From positions 186,001 to 250,000 of the forward strand of contig JAGFNK010000006.1 in NCBI GenBank assembly GCA_025769875.1: DNA of 64,000 bases, in the 5' to 3' direction. The notes under the pieces are model-generated. The model was not told the origin of the DNA. It searched no databases and was given only the letters and a program-made list of their open reading frames with translations. This document shows, one piece after another, positions 57,286 to 64,000 of the stretch (position 1 is its first letter; the number at the start of each line of letters is the position of its first letter). The position numbers were made by a program, and so were the translations under genes. The stretch comes from Russula earlei. Taxonomy: Eukaryota > Basidiomycota > Agaricomycetes > Russulales > Russulaceae.

Positions 57286-60200
57286 ATGGACGCCAGCTTG
57301 GCCTCGGCACGACAGCCCCTTCAACTTCCTGCCAGTGTCGGAGGAATCACTCACGACCCCGCCACTTCTGCTCCTCCTCAACGTGTGCCCGACCCACCAA
57401 CCGGTGTCCAACTCCAACCGGAAGAGTCCAGTCCGAAACCAGACTCATCAAGTAGTGAAGTTGCACAGACAACTGCTGACATCCTTCAAGTGCTGCAAAA
57501 GCTTCAAGCCCGGCAATCTGTCACACCGCCCACCCCTCAAGCCACATCATTCGCCCCAAAGCAAGAGCTTCAGCCCCAGTCCGTTTCTATCCTCCCACAA
57601 GAGGAACCTCAACCCTCTCCCGCTGCTTTCCCGGAAGAGTCGGTTTCTGAATGGGATGCACTTCGAACTAGTCTGCGCGAAAACCCCCACGACACTGAGG
57701 GATGGAACAAGCTCGTGCGGCTTGCCGAAGACTCTGGAGACCTGGAAAAGATCAAGGACGCTTACGAAAGCCTCCTTAAGATGTATCCAAATACCGTGCG
57801 CAACCTGCAATCGGTCGTGAACTACCTTCTTCTGACGTGATCATGCCAGTGGTCTGCTCAAATAGCTTATCTCAACCACTTCCTCCTGCCCGGATATTTT
57901 AAATTCGCAGAAGACAACCTGTTCACACGATTCCTAAGGACCTCCCCCGCAGTAGAACTGTGGAAGTTTTATTTGACGTACATCCGGTATGCTGCGCTTA
58001 CACGACTGGTATCATTTGACGGCTGAAGACCCGCAAATTAGACGGATCAATGTCGACCCTTCCACGCGAGACATTGTCCGCAAGGCTTATGAGTTCGCGC
58101 TCAATCACGTGGGTCAAGACAAAGATAGCGGTGAGATCTGGTCGGACTATATCCAGTTCTTGCGATCCGGTGAGGTGTGTTATGATCGTCTGCTGAGCTT
58201 CTCAGATTTCTCGAATTGGAGTTCTGTTTCATGTTCCTCTTACTTGACCTTGAATTCATCTTGCTTCGCCACCCTCACCGTCCTTTAGAGTGACCCTACG
58301 CGTTCTGCGTGTGATGGATGTGCAACCACGTTTCCAATCGTCTTGCCACTGCAGCCAGATGTTTTGATCTGAGCCAACACCCTCATGGAGCGGATACTCA
58401 TACTGACTATAACTCCAGACCAATTCGACGTGGGAAGAGCAGCAGAAGATGGACGCCCTACGCAAAGTATATCATCGTGCTGTCCAGATCCCCCTCGAAA
58501 ACGTCGAAGCCCTTTGGTCAGAGCTAGAAACGTTTGAGAACAACCTCAATCGGATCACGGTCAGTGCTAGTGCCACTCTTTCCAATCGGCGGGAGCACGA
58601 CTAATCCCCCTGCGCATTCAGGCGAAGAAGTTTTTGAGTGACCTCTCGCCTTCCTACATGCAGGCACGTACAGTCCTACGCCAACTTCAACGCCATCTGG
58701 GCCCGCTCTTCCCTCCTCCGCCGCCGTCCTCTCCATCTCGCCCCTACCTCTACCTTCCTCCCAAGCCAACTTTCAACGCTGCAGAGCGCGCACTGGTTGG
58801 AGCTTGGAAAAGCTATCTGCGCTGGGAGGAGAACAATCCGTTGGAGATCGACGAGCAGGATCGCAACACTTTTGTCACGCGCGTTCAGGGTGTATATCGT
58901 AAAGCAGTCATTCGCATGCGTTTCTTCGGCGAGATTTGGTGAGCCGAGATTGCGTCAAGCATCAACCCAAAACTGAAGGCTCTCATCAGGTATATGGCAT
59001 ACGTTTGGACGAACAGTATTGGTAAGACAGAGGAGGCGATCAATCTTCTGAAGGCAGGGATTGAAGCGAATCCGCTGAGGCAAGCAGTCTCCCCGAAAAG
59101 TTAGATCACTGTCACTATTAACGCATGTTCGATGATCAGCTTCCTTCTGAATTTTGCATGCGCGGAGGCCTTGGAATTTCAGGGAAATTTCGAAGAGGTA
59201 CATAAAGTCTTCGAACGGTTTCTCGAAGCGCTTCGTCATGATCTGGATGTGCATGAAGCCCGAATCGTGCTATCTGCAACATCGTCGACAGTATCAACTG
59301 GCGCCGCAGAATTGATCGGTTCGCAGGGAACCGAAGTGGTCCAGCCGAACGCGTCATTTGCTACGCAGACGGAAGAAAATCTACCTCAGAACAAAGAACT
59401 CTCCGAAAAACGTCAAGAGTACGGCCTTGCATGGACAGTCTACATGCGTTTCACGCGACGTGCGGAAGGACTCAAATCAGCGCGAGCAATATTTGCCCAA
59501 GCGAGAAGGGACAAGTGGACACCCTGGGAAGTCTACGAATCCGCCGGTATGTGGGCTTCGCTTTCATGCGCCTTGCAGCGACAAAATAAAAACTTTCACT
59601 CTTCAGCAATCGCGGAGTACCACCTGACGAAGGATGTTCGTACCCCCGCTCGGATCTTTGAGAAAGCCCTCGAGACTTTCAGTGACGAGGTGGACCTCGT
59701 GGCCCACTATCTGGGCTTCTTGTTATCAATAAATGATGAAAATAGTGAGTTGCTAGTGGAAGCCGGCCATCGAGCATTTCTTACATCTCCATAGACGCCC
59801 GTGCGCTTTTCGAACGCGTCATTGGCACCTTCCCTCCCGACCGCGCACGACCTCTGTGGGAACGCTGGGCCCGACATGAGTATCAATACGGTGACCTGAC
59901 TGCAGCTCAGAAACTGGAAAAACGCATGGCCGAAGCCTATCCTAACGGTAAGGAGAGGGCATCACACGACCTATCCCGTCAAATCTGACACCCCAAGTAC
60001 AGACCCTCCGATCAAGCGTTTCGCTCAGCGTCACACGTACCATTCCACAGATGCGATCGCGGCGCGCGACCTGGGTGTCGCGATCGTGCGGCAGAGCAGC
60101 GGCACGACCAGTTCGGGCAACTCGAGCAACTCGCTCGGACGCACCGAGACCCAGACGTCGCTCAACACGACCGGGAGCACGCCGCAACCGACGCTGACGC

Positions 60201-60852
60201 TGACGCCGACGGCGGCCTCCGTGCAGCACAAACGACCGCCCTCTCCGGACCACAAGCGGAGAGATTCGGAAGGGCACGGCCCACCGCAATACAAGCGAGC
60301 ACGAGCCGCCTCCCCGCCGCCCGGACGCGACCGCGATCGGTGGGAGGGCGGCCACGGCGGCGGGCGCAAGAGGTACAATAGCCCGTCCTGGGACCGCGAC
60401 CGCGACCGCGATGCTCCGCCGCAGCGCCGAGGGAGAGAGACCGAAGAGGAGAAGGCTGTCAACGTGCCCTCGGTCATCTCGTGGTTCATCGGCACATTAC
60501 CGGGCCCGAGCGCGTTCGACGGTGGGTCCACCGAGTTGCCAACTCTTGCGCTTGCACTCTTTGACTGAGACTGACGACTTTTCGAAACTTTTTCTTTTTT
60601 TTTTTTTTTGCTTTAGGTCCCGTGTTCCGCACGGATGACCTGATGCAGGTGTTTCGTGGGGCTGTCATCCCGAGCGCGACAGGTCGCTCGCGCAGTCCTC
60701 CACCACCTCCCCCCAGAACTGGTGAGCACCGCATTTGTCCCCTTTTTTAATTATTCTGGGCTCACCATACGCAAACGCAAGTAGGTGGCGGGAGACCGCC
60801 GCCGGACTACGGCCCTTATCAGGGACCCGGAGGTGGGCGACGACGTTATTGA
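57286..60852 (+). CDS. RNA14: mRNA 3'-end-processing protein Rna14 (CstF-77)
   Basis: Rna14 is the HAT-repeat scaffold of cleavage factor IA, needed for pre-mRNA cleavage and polyadenylation in the nucleus. After a Pro/Ser/Gln-rich N-terminus ([10 protein letters not shown]), the HAT repeats begin at [18 protein letters not shown] and continue through [73 protein letters not shown] and [15 protein letters not shown]. The C-terminus has Ser/Thr-rich, then RD/RG-rich sequence. A conserved tail follows ([32 protein letters not shown]) resembling the monkeytail that binds the Rna15/CstF-64 hinge, then Pro/Gly-rich residues to the stop at 60850-60852. Around a dozen introns are present; one holds a long T-run (60590-60610). 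Confidence 0.93.
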
Positions 60853-61112
60853 CATTTGATATAGTTCACACATCAAAGACCTGGACCCACGCAGTGTGGG
60901 TGAGAGTGCACGACGAGTGGCCAACACACACACACACACACACATACGTCTCGCAGCTCCGTTCTCTCATGTTTTATGTACACGTACACATTCGCAAACG
61001 GAGAAGGTCGTCAGCTTCAGATGGTCGGGTTAGCTAAATTTGAAGTCAAAAAAAAAATACAGCCACGGTCAACGGTTTTCTTGCTTGCTTCTTGCGCCCC
61101 TTGTTTTTTTCC

Positions 61113-61143
<31 letters not shown>

Positions 61144-61730
61144 TACATATATATATATCAAAAAAGGACGTTTCCAGAGAAGCAGAGCACACACGACGCG
61201 ACGTTAGGAAAGGGAAAAAAGGGGAGTCCCTCCCCGTTTGCTTCCCCTAAACCAGCCGGAAACGGAATGCCCTTTGGTTCCGGATTTCGTGATAGAGGCA
61301 GGACAGGAACTTTCCCCCGTCTGCCGTGGCCGTGTGCCTCCGAAGAACAGAGCAGCCGTCGCATTGGACGTCCTTGCCCTCCTGCCCTCTTTCTGTCCCT
61401 TTTTTGGGACGGGGGCGACACCCCCCAACGGCAACTGAGCGGAGGGCGTCCAATGCCTTCAGTTTGCTATCTTCAGTTCAAAAAAGTAATATGGCAAGTA
61501 GTAGTGGCCGGCTGGCCTGGCTTGGCTGAGAGTGGAGTGGAGAGGCGGACGCATAGATTAGAAGCCCCAAGAATACCGGCGGCTCTAAAGGAGTACACAG
61601 GTCAAGTAAACAGAAAGTAACGAACAAAGTAGGCGGAGCGGACAAGGAAAATAATGATTATCAAGAACATCGGCCCTAACTAACTAACTATCCTCCCACC
61701 ACCCCTGCGACGGCTGAATGCTCTAGTAAT
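60853..61730. other. Convergent intergenic region with CA repeat and T-run
   Basis: This 878-bp spacer separates the convergent RNA14 and HRP1 genes. It contains a CA microsatellite (about 60926-60945) and a T-run of about 25 at 61106-61136, followed by a short AT repeat (61140-61160). No gene is supported. Confidence 0.55.
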
Positions 61731-63751
61731 TCAACGAGCGTACGGGTGGTAGGCATGCTGTCCGCGGTGCCCCGCTCTCTGTGGTCCCAGCGGAGGCTGT
61801 CCCTGCGCGGCCCGCGGTCCCCGAGGCACGTTGGGCCCTGGCCCGCCAGCAGCGGCGGCCGGGCCATTCGGTGGGACACCACGACCCATGCCGATGCGTG
61901 GATCAGAAGACATTCCAGCCATACCTCCACGGGCCATGGGCGCGCCGCCCATCATACCGGGGCCAGCGCCATTCATCATGGGCCCCATCCCGGCGCCGCC
62001 CATCATTGCACTGGCGTTCATGCTGTTCATGGCAGCCATGCCGCCCATCTGGGCAAACATGCGCGTATACAACGCCGCTAGCGCCTGCGCATCGAATGGA
62101 GTATTCCCGGCCATGGCTTGCATGTTTGGCATGGGAGTATTCTGGTTAAAATTCGCGTTGGTGTAGCCTGCACCGCGCCCTGTCCCGGTGCCGGTGCCGG
62201 TACCGGTACTTTCAAAGTGATCACGCTGTGAACGAGGCTGAGCGAGCTTGACGTCAATCTAACACAGCTCTGTCAGAAAGTAGAATGCGACATCGGGGAT
62301 GGTGGAACCGACCAGTTTCCCATCAATCTCAAGATTTCCGAAACCAAGGAAAGGGGTGACGTCAGTGTCTTCGAAGGAGACAAAGCCAAATCCCTTGCTG
62401 CGTCCGGTCTCGCGATCCAGCATGACTGTGGAATCGACAACTTTACCAAACTGCGAGAAAAATTCGCGCATCGACTCGGAAGTAACACTTCCTGCGAGAC
62501 CACCGATGAAGAGTTTGGTAGCGCGCTGGTGTTCCTGGCGAGGGATAGCACGCTTGGGATCTATCTGATAAGCGGATAAGACGCTTGGTAGTCCTTTCTG
62601 GCAACGTAGACCGAACGTACAATCTTTCCATCCAGGAAGTGCTCGCGTACCATGACCGCGTTGACGGACGCCGGATCGTCGAAAGTGAGGAACGCAAAGC
62701 ATCTTGAGCGCCCCGTCGAGTCCCGCATGATGGTACAGGCATCCACTTTGCCAAACTGGGTGAAGTATTTTCTGAGCGAGTCTGGTGTAACAAACTAATT
62801 TAGTGCTACTCAAACTACGGGAAACAGGGCACGACCGAGTACCGTCTGTAGTATCCCAATTTAGCCCTCCGATGAACATTTTGCTGCGCGTTCGCGTTAT
62901 TCAGAGCACAATTTCGGGTAGTGTGGCGACGGCAAGGGACGAGGAAGGGACCGTTGTCGATGCGATGGAGGGGGGAAATGCAGAGATAGTTATTAGTATC
63001 GGTAGCCTAAACATCAAGTCATGACAAGGGAGAGGATTTAGAGCGACTGTACTGTGGACACGCTGTCTTTGTGCTAGCCTAGCTTAGACGGCTTACGCTA
63101 GTTCGACGGAAGAGCTAGTCGTAGCCTAGAGACAGGTGTTCGTGGATAGGCGCTAAGCGACATCTAATCGCGTTTGGCTACGACTGGGGATAGCCAGCCC
63201 CCATTGCCCGTCATACAGTAAGTCCACCGACAGCCACCCAACAGCAGATGGACCCTGCGCGGAATATCAGTGGGAGGATAGACAGCTTCACTCACCCTTC
63301 ATCTTTCATTTCGGAGGGTCGAACAGACCGTTCCTCAACTGCCACGCCGTGGTAGGAGCTACGTCCCGGTCCACGGTCATCGGTGTTGGATTCCTGATAC
63401 GTTGGGATTTGTTGTGGTGCGTTGATGACTGGCGGCGGCGCGGGTCGCTCCGCAGCGGACGATGGAGGCTCAGTCCAAGAGGCAATGGGAGTAGGAGAAG
63501 CGGCTGCGGGTGTTCTTGTTGGCGCTACGGTGACACCTTTCGCCGCAGGTTCTGCAGCCGGATTTGGTGAGTCGTGTTCAGGGGAAAAAGAATTTTTCTG
63601 AGGTTCCACGTGAGCGTTTTCGGTTGTTGGATCAAGACTCAGGTCCTCCGTGCCATAGAGATCTACGGGAAAAAAAAAATATGGAATACGAAAAACGAAG
63701 GAGGGACACAAAGTGATTACCGCCATAGAGATCTGCGTCAAGCTCCGACAT
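61731..63751 (-). CDS. HRP1: Hrp1-type hnRNP, two RRM domains (cleavage factor IB)
   Basis: Yeast Hrp1 binds the UA-rich efficiency element of pre-mRNA and works with Rna14-Rna15 in 3'-end formation. Here exon 1 is MSELDADLYG, then DLYGTEDLSLDPTT and a Pro/Ala/Ser-rich N-terminus ending SEMKDEG. A long intron (about 62884-63295) leads to KMFIGGLNWDTTD. RRM1 continues with FGKVDACTIMRDSTGRSR and FAFLTFDDPASVNAV, then IDPKRAIPRQEHQ. RRM2 is TKLFIGGLAGSVTSESM with FGFVSFEDTD and IDVKLAQPRSQRDHF. The C-terminus is Gly/Met/Ala/Pro-rich low complexity with MGGAGMGPMM-type runs, ending HAYHPYAR at 61731. Both RRMs keep the aromatic RNP1/RNP2 positions. The human counterparts are DAZAP1/Musashi-like hnRNPs, so the Hrp1 label is by fungal orthology. 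Confidence 0.88.
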
Positions 63752-64000
63752 CGCGAAAGTGGGAGGTGGTGGTACAGGAGAGAGAGAGAGCGGAGCGCCA
63801 CCAACTCTGCGAGCTCCGGCATTTCACGTCGAGGCGGTTCCCACGCATGCTTAGTCAGGTTCATTTGATTCGTGCACGTCTCTTCGCTTTCCTCCTCGGC
63901 ACTCGCCTTGGTGGCGTTCTCTGGCGTTGAACAGCTCTTTACGTAGACGCTCGGGGACTGCTTCAAGGCGCTCCTTTTTGTCTTCTTTACATAAATCTTA
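63752..64000. other. Upstream region of HRP1 at the window edge
   Basis: Open minus-strand frames run through this 249-bp end but stop just before the HRP1 start in its own frame (TGA about 20 codons upstream). It is taken as 5' UTR and promoter; another gene could begin beyond the window. Confidence 0.4.

Noticed and set aside
63752..63966. Upstream extension of the HRP1 minus-strand frame, or a separate gene
   Set aside because: The HRP1 frame has a stop about 20 codons before MSELD, and the longer open frame is out of phase with HRP1.

Overview
The window reads as nuclear DNA of a filamentous basidiomycete, most likely an Agaricomycete. Genes are dense on both strands and cut by many introns of about 45-65 nt. 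The proteins are typical fungal orthologues, and several families have the basidiomycete form: the aminoglycoside-phosphotransferase-like kinase, the F-box/LRR protein and the CDK inhibitor Pho81. Introns were placed by eye from splice consensus and protein continuity, so exon edges are approximate unless stated. No CRISPR array, rRNA, convincing tRNA or intact transposon was seen.

Positions 1-40,000 are a conserved gene block. In order: the 3' part of THO2 (+), GTP cyclohydrolase I (-), an ABC transporter (+), PHO81 (-), PEX12 (-), a UPF0303/DUF336 protein (+), mitochondrial SSB (-), HBS1 with an alternative SKI7-like terminal exon (+), an uncharacterised GC-rich coiled-coil protein (+), two divergent epoxide-hydrolase-like genes (- and +), RFC1 (+), an FKBP12-like prolyl isomerase (+) and the YTA7/ATAD2 AAA-ATPase (-). 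Many of these work in RNA export and quality control, replication and chromatin.

Positions 40,000-54,600 are gene-poor and look like accessory or repeat-derived DNA. The stretch holds microsatellites, a dispersed repeat, a GGTTTC-rich segment with a perfect hairpin, a DNA-level copy of part of PHO81, a gene tail resembling DCP1, an F-box gene with a probable C-terminal frameshift, an APH-like kinase and two uncharacterised proteins.

Positions 54,600-64,000 return to conserved genes. An ENGase (GH85, -) and RNA14 (+) share a 127-bp divergent promoter. RNA14 then converges on HRP1 (-), which puts two mRNA 3'-end-processing factors side by side.

The most interesting observation is the HBS1 locus. 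The same upstream exons, ending in phase 1, can join either a 2-kb serine/proline-rich exon with its own stop codon (Ski7-like product) or the GTPase exons (Hbs1), both in frame.
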